Positions 1 through 12,835 of a stretch of 64,000 nucleotides of DNA are shown here, piece by piece. A program made the translations under genes and the position numbers. This stretch comes from Takakia lepidozioides (taxonomy: Eukaryota > Streptophyta > Takakiopsida > Takakiales > Takakiaceae): positions 19,838,001 to 19,902,000 of the forward strand of contig CM060732.1 of NCBI GenBank assembly GCA_030704615.1. Direction: 5' to 3'. Each line of letters begins with the position of its first letter. The first letter of the stretch is position 1. Under the pieces are notes generated by a model. That model did no database searches and was not told the DNA's origin. It was given only the letters and a program-made list of their open reading frames with translations.

Positions 1-1540
1 TCATGGATCCACAGGTAGAGCCTTTGGAAGAAGCTTGATAATATGTTTCATTTCCTACTGTTTGTAGTACTTTGGTAGGAAACCCATGATTGTTTCTCAT
101 TTCACCACCATTTTTTTGAACATTGCCACCCCATTATAAAATCAGAAAGAGTTTGTTAACATTCAATTAGAGAATTCCCGTGTTATTTCATAGCAGCCAC
201 TCGCATTCCATGCACCATAAACACAATGAAAATTGATCGCTCCAACCACAAATTTGTAGGGATTCGCACCACTCACCGCCCATTCACCAGCAATTCAACA
301 GTATGCATTGATGTCAATCCATGCACCACAAACTGAAATGATATCATTGCCCAATGGGCGTGGTTCTATATTACAGCATGTGAACAAATGCATGCTCCTA
401 CCAACCGGCTCCAAAGCATCTTCCAAATGGAAGACAATAATCCTTCGCGGTGAAGTGATACCATAAGTTGTGCTTGCTTCGACAAGAGTCTTCAAGGTTC
501 CTTCTAATGCCGTAAGTAGGGCATACAGTTGCCCAACCTTCATCCAAGGACTCGAAAGTCCTTATGTACACCATACATACGTTATAATGGGTTGAGCCAA
601 CCAGACCTTTAGCACACCGGCTGAAGGCAAGAGATGTTGTAGGATGAGATGCGACTATGTGAGCAAAGACAAGGTCACACATGAAGGAAAGACACAGAAA
701 GAAAGAGCTGAAGGCCTATGCTGAAGAGGAAGGGGATGTTAGTGAAACAAACACCAGAAACAGTCAAGAGATGACAACAACTTGGTTGGCCATATTGGGT
801 GGGTTGCGCATCTCACTTTGGTAAAAGTCTCTCTCTTAGGTCATCGTTACTCGTTTTGATGCGAATGACTAACTCCCAAATTAGCCCGTCGGCCAACTTG
901 GAGCTTTAGCTACTCACTAGGGCATAATGGTCCCCCTGTCAGTGATCCTTGCTCCTCGAGCCCCTTTGTAAATCCCTATGGTTAAGGCAGTCCGGATCAC
1001 CTCCTCAGGTTTGGTCGTTTTCCGGCTCGTTCACTCATTTCATTGGCTTTGGTTACTCAACGGGCTCCAACCCATTCAAGGTCCCCACCACCCATTGGTT
1101 GGCCTAGGCCTCGCCCAGTAAGCTGTGTCTCTGCCCCTTTGGGTGCGGGCCTTTGCTACCCAAGAGGTTAGCTATTTCATGAGCATGAGCGGCATGAGCG
1201 GCATGAGCGAAGTAGTAAGACAATCGGTTTTCATGAGCAGAAGTACAAATTTTGAAAATAAAAAACAATTAAAAAAAACAATAAAAAACATTAATTTAAT
1301 GCAATGTGTCAAGAAAAACAAATATATTATTCGGCCCCTTGAAGGGAAAATTGTAGTTTTGACAGTTGTGCTCATGATATTTCGTCTTCCGCTCATGCCA
1401 ATTCCCAGCGACATGTGCAAATATGGCGCCGAATTTCGCGGTAATAGGGTCCGTAACCTGAAAAAACGGCGACGTATTTCGCGGTAATAGGTCTCTCTGG
1501 CGAAAAATGGTGCCGAATTCCGCGGCTATAGGTCCCATCA
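1..1540. other. No supported gene; AT-rich and decayed sequence
   Basis: I see no gene I can support here. Two short overlapping minus-strand frames around 295-682 have protein-like composition but match no family I recognise. The stretch 1240-1380 is AT-rich. A short GGCATGAGC direct repeat lies near 1190-1206. The segment leads into the GGCGCC minisatellite. Confidence 0.5.
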
Positions 1541-1862
1541 TGACAGGTAATTCGGCGCCATTTTTCCAGTGCCTGTTCGGACTTAGCCAGTTTTCGGCGC
1601 AAAATAGGGAAATTCGGCGCCATTTTTCCAGACACTGTACCAATGCATGTTCGGACTTAGCCAGTTTTCGGCGCAAAATAGGGAATTTCGGCGCCATTTT
1701 TCCAGACACTGTACCAGTGCATGTTGGGACTTAGCCAGTTTTCGGCCCAAAAAAAAGAAATTCGGCGCCATTTTCCCAGACACAGGTACCAGTGCATGTT
1801 GGGACTTAGCCAGTTTTCGGCCCCAAAAAGAGAAAATCGGCGCCATTTTTCCAGAAATGGCC
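1541..1862. repeat. Minisatellite of about 74 bp units centred on GGCGCC
   Basis: Four to five tandem units share the blocks TTCGGCGCCATTTTTCCAG, GACTTAGCCAGTTTTCGGC and a run of A. GGCGCC recurs near 1554, 1616, 1690, 1764 and 1838, so the spacing is 62 bp once and then about 74-75 bp. Units differ by point changes and by the length of the A run. All six frames through it give repetitive peptides that should not be annotated as proteins. Confidence 0.85.
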
Positions 1863-2009
1863 CCACAACTGCTTTTGTTGGATCTCAGTTTGAATGGAAT
1901 ATTGCCTCATTCCAGGAGTTTTGGGGTGCATTTCATTACACTGCAAAAAAAAGTCTGATACAGCAAAATGCAATTGAAAATATCCATATGGAGGATTCCC
2001 TTTGCCCCA

Positions 2010-2255
2010 TCAATGATTTCTGGAATCCCTAAGGAGGAGTTTGTGCAGCTCGTTTATGCTCAATGCCGGTGCATGAATAAAGTCATCAATAGTCACGTTC
2101 ATCCTCAACCTCTTCAGGTAAATGTAATACAGATGCTTGCACGGATAATACTTCGAACCCTTCTTTGCTTCCATCAGCGAGAAGTCCGTACAATTGCAAG
2201 TCGGCTCCACTCCAATCGTAATTGTGTATACATCATCGCATGTTTGAACCGCCCA
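2010..2255 (-). pseudogene. SWIM zinc-finger remnant of a Mutator-like transposase
   Basis: The minus strand encodes the C-terminal part of a transposase related to the three larger copies in this window. The visible SWIM finger has CNCTDF, then YPCKHLYYIYLKR, giving the CxC...CxH pattern. It is followed by a short tail resembling the ends of the larger copies. SWIM fingers are typical of the C-terminus of MULE/FAR1-type proteins and probably bind DNA or protein. No DDE domain survives upstream, and the preceding sequence is not open. It is more diverged from the other three copies than they are from each other, so I read it as an older insertion. Confidence 0.6.
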
Positions 2256-3134
2256 CCTTGGAGCGAAAGGGCAAACTTCAACCTTTTGTTGGTGGACGGG
2301 AGGACCTGCAGCGAGAGTACGACAGAATAGGCATTGGGAAGGTTGGTGCAGGCCTCATGGCACGTGAAGGGCGTGAGGAAGTGAGAACAGCAGATCCGGC
2401 AATGGAGGTTGTTGATGCAGAAGCAGTAGGGCCCGTCCAAGCAAAGAAGAAGAAGAAAGCCAAGCACGTGTGATATATGTCAGATGTACTTCGCCGCCTG
2501 CCAATACATGGCGGCCTTCTTGCATTCTTTCAAATTCGGAAGTGTCGTAGAAATCTAATGCTAGTTAGATTCGCCATAAATGTTATGCTTCACATATGCA
2601 TCCACGTGTATCGTACTGCCTACCCTGTGGTTTGCATTTTGCCGTCATCGTCGCCATGGGGTCATTCGGTATAAAGGGTTGTGTCGGAAATGATCTTGTG
2701 TTGCACACATCCGTGCGAGGTGACTCTTGGAGTGTCAGTGTTTGTGCTGTGCTCTTCTGGCACAACACAACCTCATTACATTCGGGGTCTTCCTGTTTAC
2801 TGCTCTCCAGGGTTGTTGCCGTCTTTCCATAATGGATGGTTTCATGTCATGTTCAGGGTTTGTTTTTCATCCAAAAACAGCACGGCTTCTTGTGGCTTCT
2901 TGTGGCTTCTTGTCTTTGAAAACAGTTTTTCTGGTTGGTGTCTCTCAGCGTGGTTGTCTGCGAAGTTCAGTGCATGTCATTCCTACATCCTTTTGATGCA
3001 TCGCCCGCAGCCTTTGGGTTAGTGCTACCCTTGTTGACCTCAATTTGTTTGTGGTGGATCCCCTTTCGAGAATTACGGGCTATCAGTTCGGGGATTCCGT
3101 TGTGAATCGCAACTTTCGGTCAGCGTAGGAAAAC
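2256..3134. other. 5' flank of transposase copy A
   Basis: No supported gene. A short plus-strand frame ends in a KKKKK-rich tail at 2473, but I cannot place it. A short tandem duplication of CTTCTTGTGG lies near 2886-2912. Unlike the flank of copy B, this flank holds none of the 24-bp palindromes. Confidence 0.5.
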
Positions 3135-6100
3135 ATGTCGAGGGAGCGAGATAGACTCGCCCGATTTCATTCCAATGCAGGTAGTCTTCCACTGACTACC
3201 ACTGCATACGACGATGGGTTTGCAGTTGTTCATGAGGATGAGCTGGTTACAGTGTTCCCACTGGAATTGGGTTCTCTGCTTATTCAAAAAGAGGTGTATG
3301 ACGAGGATGGGAATTTGGATTCTGGACACTTGGAGAAACCATTGGTTGGCGAGTGTGGAAGGAAGTGGAGAGTCCTTCTAGGCACATACCGTGACCTTGG
3401 AAAAGAGAGAAGACAATCAGCAGGATCAGTCATTACCCCTAGAACTGCAGCATCGGTCGTGCAGCAAAAGGGCACAGTTCATGTGAAACAAGAGGTGAGC
3501 ACATCCACTACATTCGTGACTCTTTCAGACTCATCCTCGGAGGATGTTTCTGAGATTCCTCCGCCAGTGCAGACTCCATTCTTGGATGATGACGAATTGC
3601 AAGAGATAACGAGTGTCATTCCAAAATTGAAAGCCCTCGCAGGGGTGCCTGGGTGCAAGAGCGAGCTGCGTTTTGTTGATTGGGAGTCCTTTCGTGTGCA
3701 GCGGGTTCAATACGTGCCAGCAGAGTTTGATGGGGACATCTTGTTTGAGCTCAACCCTCCCACGTCTTCCAATGGACTGGCTGGGCTTCTGCAGGGCATG
3801 GACAAGAAATATGACGGACACCCTTGGTGCAGGACAAAAACGTCGAACATCCACAACGACATTGGATTGAAATTTCGAAGGTCGGTTTGCGTTGGGCATT
3901 GCAAGTGCCTGAATATTTCTTGCACTCGGATGAGAAACAGCGCTCAACCAAACGAAAGTGAGTGGGAAGGTGTGCCCCTGAATCCTTTCACCCCAGGACT
4001 TGCCCCTCCCAAGACTAATACTTTTGTGTACAGGTTCTGCACACTTTCCCCGTCCTGTGTTTCTGTGTGCCACGCTCGTATGTACCAGGTGGCACACCGA
4101 TGCAAGACAATGACTCGTGCCTGCATTCATATGGGTGCACACGAGCATCCTATGTCCAAAGGAAGTTGCAGGGATAGCGTGGACATCGCTAGAAATATGC
4201 TGAAGCAGGAATTCCACAATGCCCCTTGTGCAACACCTTCTGCTATAGCGTTTGCAGCTAGCAAGGCTTTCCTGGAAAAACACATACTGGGTGAAGGGGA
4301 TTCGACACAACCAATGCTGGATGCAGATTCGCTTGATGCAGTGATGGACCATTTCTCCGTGTTGAGCTCTCCCAATATTCGAAACCAGGTGAATGCACTC
4401 AGAGTCGGCACAGGCACTGCTAGATTCATGGACAACATTATGGACCTCAAACGGAGAAGTCGCTATGAATTCATTCAAAACAGTATCTTCCCTCGCCAGG
4501 GCTCGTCCAAGGTGTATTTGTTCAAGATGTCCGTAGTGGGCGAAGGCAGTGGTGTGAGCATTGTCCGCCGAATGCAACCTGGAGGAGATTTGGCTAAATG
4601 TTGGTTGATGTTTGATCACTGCAAACGGGTGAAGGGTTGGACAACCATGGCATGCCATGTGTATGATCCAGCGTACCAGCGTGTGCTCTCAATAGCAATT
4701 TGTGATATGCAGTCGGAGGACACTGAATCCCAGATGCTCATGTGGAATTCGCTCCTGGCCGTCATGCAGCGCAATGGAATACAGAACACAAATTTTGCGG
4801 GCTTCATGGCTGATAGTGCACAAGCAAATTTCAATGCAGTGCGGCGCGTGTTTGGTTCGGGGGATCCTAAGGTCCCAATGGAAAATAGGGAGCGCACATG
4901 CCTCTTCCATTGGAGTCAATCTCTGGCACGTCATACAAAGCGCTGCATTCGCCCTGACCTTCAGTTGGAGCACAGAAGGCTCTGTCTCAAGTACAAAAAT
5001 GCCACCTCAATGGGAGAAGCTGAGAGCACTTACCAGGCAATCCGGGCTTGGTGGTTCTCCTCTGGTGCTGCTACTAGTATCTACTTGAAGGAGTTGGAGA
5101 CTGGTTGGTTTTCTGGCACTTCAGGTACAGACAGTGGGGAGCTTTCATGACGACGGTAAGCCTCTTCAATCCCAAAAACACAAATTTTGCATCGTGCCTG
5201 TTCATTTGGGGTTCTTGGATTGTCGCTTGCAGAACCTCTTCCATTTCCTTTCGTTCCTCACATTTCCATGCAATGCCTCCTGCAGGACATGTCCTTGGAG
5301 GACTTGGCCGACATGCCATCCTGTAATTTGGCGGAGACTGTTCACAACGCCTAGATGCAGCAATCTACCAAAGCAGGTCGTGACTTGTATGTGGCCACTG
5401 CTGATGACATGGTGCGGGCACTTACACAACAAACCAGGTACCGCAATTTTCTGATGGGACGGGGTGGAGGCAAGGGCCCCGGTATGGCTGCGAGTAGGTC
5501 TGGAGACCCATCGAAGATGGCCAGAGCTCTGAACAGGTGCACTGAAGGCTCCCCTTTGCAATCCAGGCTCCCTCATTTGGAAGGCGAGGAAAGATTTGGA
5601 TCATGCAAAAGGAAATTGAACACTCTTCCAGGGTCAGATGGAGATTCCCATCGCCCAGACAGGGTCAATTTCTCTGTGCCAAAGGTATCTCCAGTGCAGA
5701 GTAAGTCGTGTGCCAGCCCCTTCCCAAGTGGGTCCTCCTCCAGTGGAGCAGGTGCAGAACATGCAAGCACAGCAGCAGGAATCCCATTGGAGGAGGTGGT
5801 GGCCATGGTGCAGGAATCTGATTGCATTGATAGTGAGTGGCATATAGAACGCACCCCACCAGGATCTAGAGTTGCTTGCATGGCAATTCGGACCCCCTCT
5901 TTCAAGAAATGCAAATCAAAAATATGCAAAGGCTCCAGGGGGACTCCAACTCCAACATTCACAGGGTTGTTCCGACCTTATCATAGTGGGGAGTCAAAGG
6001 ACCACAAGTTCAAGTTCTGCCCAGACGATATGGCACGATGCGTCAAGGGAACAGTTCGTCCTTTGGTGATAATGAAACCCCCTCCCCCCGCAATTTGGCC

Positions 6101-6680
6101 TGTGAAACTTGGGACGTCGCTGTCAACAACCGAGATAAGCATGCTGGAGGAGGGAGGGTTTTGTCTTGCATGGTCCCGGGTGGTGCCCTTGTGCACCGTC
6201 GGCACAGATGTGCCACATGCTCCGGCAATGCCTCTACCCGGTGCCGACTCCCACCCAACAAAAAAAGATGGAAAAACAGTGCGCCGTGTCGCTTCGGGTG
6301 CAGATCACGAATGCAAGATGGAATCGGCTAGAATTTTGCAGGCTCGGGTGGCTCGTATCACCGAAGTCCCTGCCCCGAGGTATGGACGGATTTACACAGT
6401 GCTGTCTATTGGCTCAGTTCTTCATGGCAAAGAATATCAGGTTACCGTGGGGAATTTCCCTACTTGCACTTGTCCGGATTTTGTAACGATGCGTGAGGGC
6501 GCTCTCGGCATGAGAGGGAAGTGGGTCCCCTGCAAGCATCAATATTACATATACCTTGTAATTATGTGTTGCGACAGTAAGAGAGACCAATTCATTCACC
6601 AAGCCACACTAGGCTACGAAGAAGTCATCACCCTTCTGCAGCGGGACACCTCACGTAGGGCTCCGCCAAATTCTCTTTGA
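3135..6680 (+). pseudogene. Mutator-like (MULE) transposase, copy A, two exons
   Basis: This is the most complete transposase here. Exon 1 is 3135-5155, the intron 5156-5285 and exon 2 5286-6680. Order: an acidic N-terminal region of about 170 residues; a Cys/His-rich segment (HPWCRTK, then CKCLNISC, then CIHMGAHEH) resembling the WRKY/FLYWCH-type fingers of MULEs; and an RNase H-like core with candidate acids D494 (MFDHCK) and D560 (FMADSAQANF), then CLFHW at 589-593. Exon 2 carries the SWIM finger CTCPDF...CKHQYYIY. It should cut and paste a MULE in the nucleus. It is broken: a 1-nt deletion near 5098 shifts the end of exon 1, and a TAG at 5352-5354 replaces a Trp codon that is intact in copies B and C. 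No terminal inverted repeats were identified. Confidence 0.8.
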
Positions 6681-6825
6681 ACACATACGAGCCATGCCCG
6701 CTTCCCACGCTGGTTTCCAGGTTACCTTGTGAAGACTTTGCATTTAGGACAAACACATACATTTTGTTCACGGAACCAGGGCAAATGCACATGCCATGCA
6801 TTGTAAGCGTCTATCTGTGAATTGA

Positions 6826-6831
6826 AATAAA
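6826..6831 (+). terminator. Possible polyadenylation signal
   Basis: An AATAAA lies 146 nt after the stop of transposase copy A, at a plausible distance for 3'-end formation. A single hexamer in fairly AT-rich sequence is weak evidence. Confidence 0.3.
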
Positions 6832-6989
6832 GTGTGTCAATCATTCTGAGCTCAATTCTGCCATATTTTCATATTCCTCTTTTTGTGCAGGCATTGCAGA
6901 CATGGTGCATGGTGGCCCCCTTTGTTTTGTCCACGGTAATAGGCCCTCTTCTTGCAATCCTCGCCTATAGGACCTGCTTCTCCAGCAGA

Positions 6990-7075
6990 TTTGTGCCGCT
7001 CACGCTTTGCAGCTACAACGTGAGCTCAGCTCCCAGGCTCACAGGGCTGGGCTCACGCCGTAGCTACGCTGGACA
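6990..7075. repeat. GC-rich GCTCACGC repeat, copy 1
   Basis: About 65 bp here is the reverse complement, with some changes, of 41868-41935. Shared blocks are GCTACGGCGTGAGCC, GGAGCT and GCTCACG. It contains internal GTGAGC/GCTCAC dyads. It may be a fragment of a miniature element or of a transposon end. Related GGCGTGAGC sequence occurs at 22396 and 32105. Confidence 0.5.
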
Positions 7076-7079
7076 TAGA

Positions 7080-7345
7080 AGAGGGAGAGAGAGAGTGAGG
7101 GAGAGGGATTAGGGCAAGAGGGAGAGTGAGAGAGTGAGGGCGCGCGCGAGTTTGAACGTTGTGGCGCGTCAGTGTTGCGTCACCGCCGCCGGAAAACGCT
7201 CCGGCGCGCGGGGTAGTTGCGCCTGGGAGAGCTCGAGAGCAAAAAAAAACAAAGTAGGGATGGAGGGAGGGGAGGGAGGAAGAGTGAGAGGAGGAGGGTG
7301 AGGGAGAGAGAGATCAGATAGAGAGATTGAGAGGGGGAGTGAGAG
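7080..7345. repeat. GA-rich low-complexity tract
   Basis: The plus strand is dominated by GAGAGG and GGGAGAG runs, interrupted by a GC-rich stretch at 7140-7230. No coding signal; the predicted peptides are Ser/Leu- or Arg/Gly-rich artefacts. Confidence 0.7.
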
Positions 7346-8074
7346 GCGGTCGGTGCAGCCGCGGCGCGCCAGTGTGGCGACCCCACCGGAAAACCTTGGC
7401 GGCGATCAGGCGCCTTCACGAAGGGGAGAGAGAATGGGAGTGTCGAGCGGCTTTTACTCACCCATCCCTTTGCTATCCAAGGTGGGAACTCCAAGATAGA
7501 AGAGTTGGAAATCTCTAAGCACTCAGCCCGCTCAGAACAATCAGTCATGACCTACAGCTAGTGTATCATGGGGGTGTTTCCTATTTGTACTCCTTCCCAC
7601 ATTCATGTTAGCGAGTTACCTTACTATCTGCAATTAAGTATCAGTTTGCTTTGGAAATCTATCAAGTTCCATCCATTCATTCCACAGCTTCACTCAGGTC
7701 TCTCTACACAGTGTGAGTATGAAGTATGTATCAGATTAATATCTATCAAGTATCAGGCTGAAGCCATGGTATCTCTAATCTACTCTACATTACAATTCTA
7801 CAGCTTGCATTCATCAAGTAACAACAGATCGTCACTTCTCCTACTCCGTGCTCTTCATCTTTCCACTCAAAGATGTGCTCTCCCCTCTATTTCCAAGCCC
7901 CGATGCCAGAAGTCCCCTCCCAAGAAGTGATCCCCCGACCTCCCCGCTCTTCGTTTTTTCTACCTCCAAGCTGTTCTAACCACTTTCCTAACTAACTGTC
8001 ATCCCTGTAGTACACGTTCCTTTTTCAGATGTCGTTCCCCCACCATCGTTCCCTGCCAATGATAACTGTTCCCC
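7346..8074. other. No supported gene
   Basis: I see no gene here. A plus-strand frame of about 120 codons (7568-7930) has no recognisable motif and is Ser/Leu-rich. A GGCGCG/CCGGAAAAC block near 7160-7200 recurs at 7365-7400. Confidence 0.5.
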
Positions 8075-8425
8075 AGCTGTGCCGAGCTGTGACTGGCTGT
8101 ATCAGGCTGTGGCGGGCTGTGACTGACTGTGTCGGGCTGTGTAGGGCTGTGCGAAGCTGTGGCGGCTGTATCGGGCTGTGACTGGTTGTGTTGGGCTATG
8201 TCGACTGTGCAAAGCTATGACGGTTGTGTCTGACTGTGTCGGCTGTGTCGGCTGTGTCGGACTGTGACGGGCTGTGTTGGCTGTGCGAAGCTGTGACGGG
8301 CTGTGTTGACTGTGACTGGCTGTGTTGGAATGTGACAGGCTGTGACGGCTGTGTTGGTTGTGCAAAGCTGTGACGGGCTGTGTTGACTGTGACTGGCTGT
8401 GTTAGACTGTGACGGGCTGTGTATC
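8075..8425. repeat. GGCTGTG minisatellite, left array
   Basis: The heptamer GGCTGTG or close variants recurs every 10-15 bp over about 350 bp. A related array with the same strand polarity occurs at 12836-13110. Together they flank the coiled-coil ORF. Reading frames through it give His/Ser/Gln/Thr-rich peptides that are artefacts. Confidence 0.85.
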
Positions 8426-8583
8426 TCCCCCCTAAAGCCTGTTGTTGTCACCCCTAAGGCTCCTGTTGGTCTCAGTTTGTGTAAAAATTAAGGGTACCCC
8501 ATAGATCCCGTAAAAACGTCTAAGTCCCAAGCAGCCCTCTAACATTTACCCCTCCTCCTCTCAAAAAGCCGTGTCCTCACGGT

Positions 8584-11500
8584 TTACTGTTTGGGATTAG
8601 CAAACCTTTGTGAGCGAGCACCCTTGTGACGTTGAGAGTCTCGTGAAGGACTCTGTGTGCAAGCCCGTGTCCTGTCACTGGTTGAGGGAGATGATTGAGC
8701 ACTACCTGGAAATGTCAGTCCTTCCTTTGGCTGATATCGAGGTAATCTTTCAGGCATAGGAGACCCCCGTCGCTTCTTCTCGGCCATCTGAATTGCATAG
8801 TCCTCTGCCATGTCAAAAGAGTCCCCTGAAGAAACAGTTGTATCAGAATCCTCGTCCCCTCTAAGGTGTTTTAATGGTCGAACTCTAACTGGAATCCGTT
8901 CGGGCATACAATGTGTTCCCACCATGTCTGGAAGTTTAAACCGTAAAACTTGTTGTAAGCGCTGAATTGCAAAATTGGTGAAGACCCTGAACTCCTTATC
9001 TGTCCAGGTGAGTGGTGTACCAATGACTTGTGAATTGTGCAAGTTTTTCCATGCCTGATGGCCCTTAAAGAAAATATCGTCAGGCCCGAATTTCTGTGTT
9101 GACAAATTGTTCCAGGCCGCATGAAACCATGAACAAAGTTGGGAATCCTTTTGCATCATCACCTTTGCATCATAGAGGTACATATGAGGTGGCACTGAAG
9201 GTAAGACCCAATGATCCCCACTGGAATAACTCAGAAATCGCGATTGCATTTTCTGCTGCTCAATGTGATAACGTGCCAGAAAACAAACAGCATAGTATAA
9301 CCCGCATCCCATGACAATACTTGCTACCTCCTTGGTCTTGGTATAAATGAATCCATGTACTACTTGGAAGGCAATCAATTCCTTCAACATGGTACTTGCC
9401 TCATGCCAGTACCTCGCAAAGTGATGATCCTCAATGGGTCGATTGTTCGGAAGAACCTTAGTCCTAGTTGCCACTGGCAGCCAAATGCGCATGACTTGGT
9501 AGTAATGTGCCAACGACTACGGAGGACTAAATTCCTTCCAAGCCAAATCCAACACAATTGGAATTTGGTTGAAGGGCATAATCATAGCCCGACTGTACTC
9601 CCGTGCAGCATGAGTTTTAGGTGGGTTGAAAGCAGCATCCCCCCATACCTCAGGTTGTGGCGGCTGTGGTGTGGCTGTAGTAACAATTGGGTCAGCTACT
9701 GGCACAGTCACTTGTTGTGGTATTGGTAGCACTGGCTCTTGTACCACTGGCATCTCCTGCAACCCCTCCGAAGAAAATTGAAAAGCTAGAGTTCTGGCTT
9801 GTAAATAAGAAGCCATCAGCTGCTCCTCAGATACAAAGACTCTCTTGTCGATATTTGAAGTGAGGTCCTCCACCTGAGTTTGCAGGCCGTCTACATCCTC
9901 CTGTAACTCCGCTATCCTACTATACACACTGTCTATAGTAGTTGTGGCAATGTTCTGCACCTGCAGTCTGAGCTCATTCATCTCGCCTTGGGTGAGCTTC
10001 CGCGGTGCTTTGCCTTCCACCGGTCCTTGTGCTAACCAGACCTGCAGAAGGTGGTTATCCACCAAGTTGGTTGTGGTACCTCTGAGAGTCTGCTCCTCTC
10101 TGAGTTTGTACATATCTAACTGCTGTTGTAAAGCCTCCATGCGCTTCGCATGAGGTTCAACCAAACTCGCAGAGGCAGCAAGCAGATTATTGGCTTCCTT
10201 CCAAGCCTTGTTAGTGACAGAGAGTTCATTTCTATTGGCCATGACCGTTTGTTGCAATTCCAGAATGTACCTCTCTTGGTCAGCTTCAACCTGCCTGTAT
10301 TGCTTGAAAGTATTCTCATTGCGACAGATTGTATTCTTCATATCAATAATGAGTTTTGTCTGCTCGACGTTATCTGCCTGTGCCTTTATACATCTTTCCG
10401 CTTGGCTATTAACTTCTAATGTAGTTTGCTCAAGCGTAGTTGTGAGTGTAGCACATTGTATGGCCATCCTGTCATGCACTGTCTGCAACTCCGTATGTAG
10501 TGCATTCACTTTTTGCAACTTGTTCTCATGCTTCACCTACATTTGGTATAGCTGTTGCTTATGTGCTTCGTGCAACTGGTCCTGCGCGAGGCCTGCCTCA
10601 ATCAATTGTTCCTTGGCCAATTGCAAAGCAGCTTTTGTACCCTCTAAGTCTTGCTGTATCTTGAGAGTGACCGCCTCATCAACCTTGTTTGCACACTCAG
10701 TAGCAAGTCGAGCCTCAAACTCCTTCTTGAGTTCCTCCCTCAAAGCTGCCAATTGGATAGATGGAACATGGGATTTGACATAAGTGCCCAACAAATTAAG
10801 TGTCCTGCTTATGGAACTCATAAGCATGGTCTGTTGAGGGTCATCATGGTGAGCTTGCTGCTGTTCTCCCTGATCCTCAACAGTGTGATGCCTCACGAAC
10901 CATTCAGGCCATTGCCCCACCAGATTTTCTTCCTGAACCACCTCATCCGTCACAGGTGCTGCAGTGTCTTGACATTCTACCTGTGGTACCTCCGTCACAG
11001 GTGTGGGTATTACATGCACAGCAGGATTTCCCCTGGACAACCACTGCACCTCTGGAATCATTGTTTCCCTGACCAAGCTAGAGTTTTCATAGAGAAGGTC
11101 CCCCTTCTCAATTTCTGCCACCACCTGTTCTGTAGTGGGGATATCTAACCCTTCTTTCTCCAAATCAATTATTTGTGGTGGAACTGCATGGACAACTTGT
11201 GGTAACTCTGTGACAAGCCGATCATCTGGCTGTGATGGTTGTGATACTGAAGTAACCTCATGTTCTCTCTCCACAGGTTGCGTTGTCTGTACCCACATTT
11301 CTCTGTGCTGCTGTGCCCCCTCTTGCACAAGAGTATGAGTAACTTCTTCCTTTGTCTGTCTCGTAGCCAATGGTTCTGCTTCTAATGTGATCCCTTTCCT
11401 CTGCCTCTTAGGCTGTTGATGCTCTGCCAATCCCCCTTCACCCTGTGAAGAACCTTGCTCTTCTATGGCAGTGGTTGCTGTCTCAAACACTCTCATCTCC

Positions 11501-12536
11501 TTCATTTCTCTCGCATCAAGTATGCACGAGTCTAGAATAATTTGTGCAATGATTGGCCCAGACACTATGATAGGAGACTTTGCGGCAGTGCCTTGTAATC
11601 TCTTCATCTCCTCTACCAGTCCGTTGTACATTATGTCCGCCCATGCTACCTCTTCTCCTCTCAGGGCTTTGAATATTTCCTCTGTGAAGGATCTGCTCAA
11701 ATACTGTTGGTTCTGTTTCATGGCAAACAAAACGTTCAGTATCTAGCCTACCTCCCTTAGCCCTGGGTACACGGAGTTTTAAAGAAACTCCCTTCTTGGA
11801 ATAAGTCCCCTATTTGCAGTCTTGCCCTGTGCTCCTCCACATGCACCTGACCTGATGGCAATTCAAACAATTGCTGTAGGTATAGGGGAGTAACTTCTAA
11901 TTCAACTCCCTTCACCGTTGTTGCTCCTGTCCTAGGCTCAAAGTTCTGCAAGAATTGTAACATGTACTGCCTATGGTGCAATGTCCAATCTTTGCTTTGC
12001 AATCCTTCTAATCACAGCTCCTTCAGTAATTGTACCGCCTGTGGAGTATGAATCGTTTGTTTCTGCAGGATTGTGGTGCTCTTCACCTTGATTTCTTCCA
12101 TTCCTCTCACTCTCTTCATTCTAGACAAACAGACAGGTTTTGGTTGCAACAATTGAAGAAATGCCTACAGGGCACAAAGCATAAACGTATGGTTGTTACA
12201 AAATGCTATGGGTAATTTCTTGTAAGCCTGTGGGGCTTGCAAGCAACGATTAAGAGAAAAGATTCGCTCTGTTCTTCCGTCCCTATGCCACTGCGTAAGT
12301 AATATTGCGAGCGTATAGTCTGTTAGTTCCTCCATAGCTATAAAGCTATAGCATTGATGGTTTGTCCCATCGAGACGCCCGTTACTAGGAACGACGCCGA
12401 CTCTTGCGCTTAAAATCCCTCCAATTTCTTGATCCTGCTTCTGGCTTATGATTGGCTGTAACCGCTGTGACTGGATTTTAGATTTAATTTTCTTTAGTGG
12501 ACTTTCCCTGCTGGACTGTCCACTAGGATAACACAT
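8584..12536 (-). pseudogene. Long coiled-coil ORF downstream of pol, interrupted
   Basis: The minus strand is nearly open from 12536 to 8584. From 11730 to 8584 it is one frame broken only by TAG at 10537-10539 and TAG at 9517-9519. A frame change lies between 11757 and 11730, and further breaks lie near 12160 and 12010. Three parts are visible: a region rich in Gln, Glu and Val (11400-10800); a long heptad-like Gln/Leu/Glu segment (about 10780-9830) that should form a coiled coil; and a C-terminal part rich in aromatic residues ending in a Ser/Arg/Pro-rich tail. No protease, RT or zinc knuckle is seen. It lies after the integrase on the same strand, where some plant Ty3/gypsy elements carry an extra ORF, so it may belong to that element. 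I do not recognise the family. Confidence 0.5.
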
Positions 12537-12835
12537 GTGACAAGAATTTCACTTTTCTGTACTTGCCGTTTGTTCCGTTACCCTTTTTCCGTATTCATTA
12601 ATGGGCCTGCCATTCATCCGAATTGACGTGCTAAGTAGGTACTTTGACGGCCACTCTTGTCCTCTTTCTTGATGACACCTGTTCTTGCACTTCCTTCTCA
12701 GCTGTGTGTCGCGCCCTGACTTCCACGTGTCCATTTCTAAACTGGCTTCCGTCCTTTCTTCCGCCGACCATTTCCCTGAAGTTATCCTGCGTCCACCTGT
12801 CACTGATTCTATGGATTGTGTAACCCCAGTAGGCT

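Noticed and set aside
3531-4658. Long minus-strand frame opposite transposase copy A
   Set aside because: It is the antisense of a well-supported exon and shows no domain.
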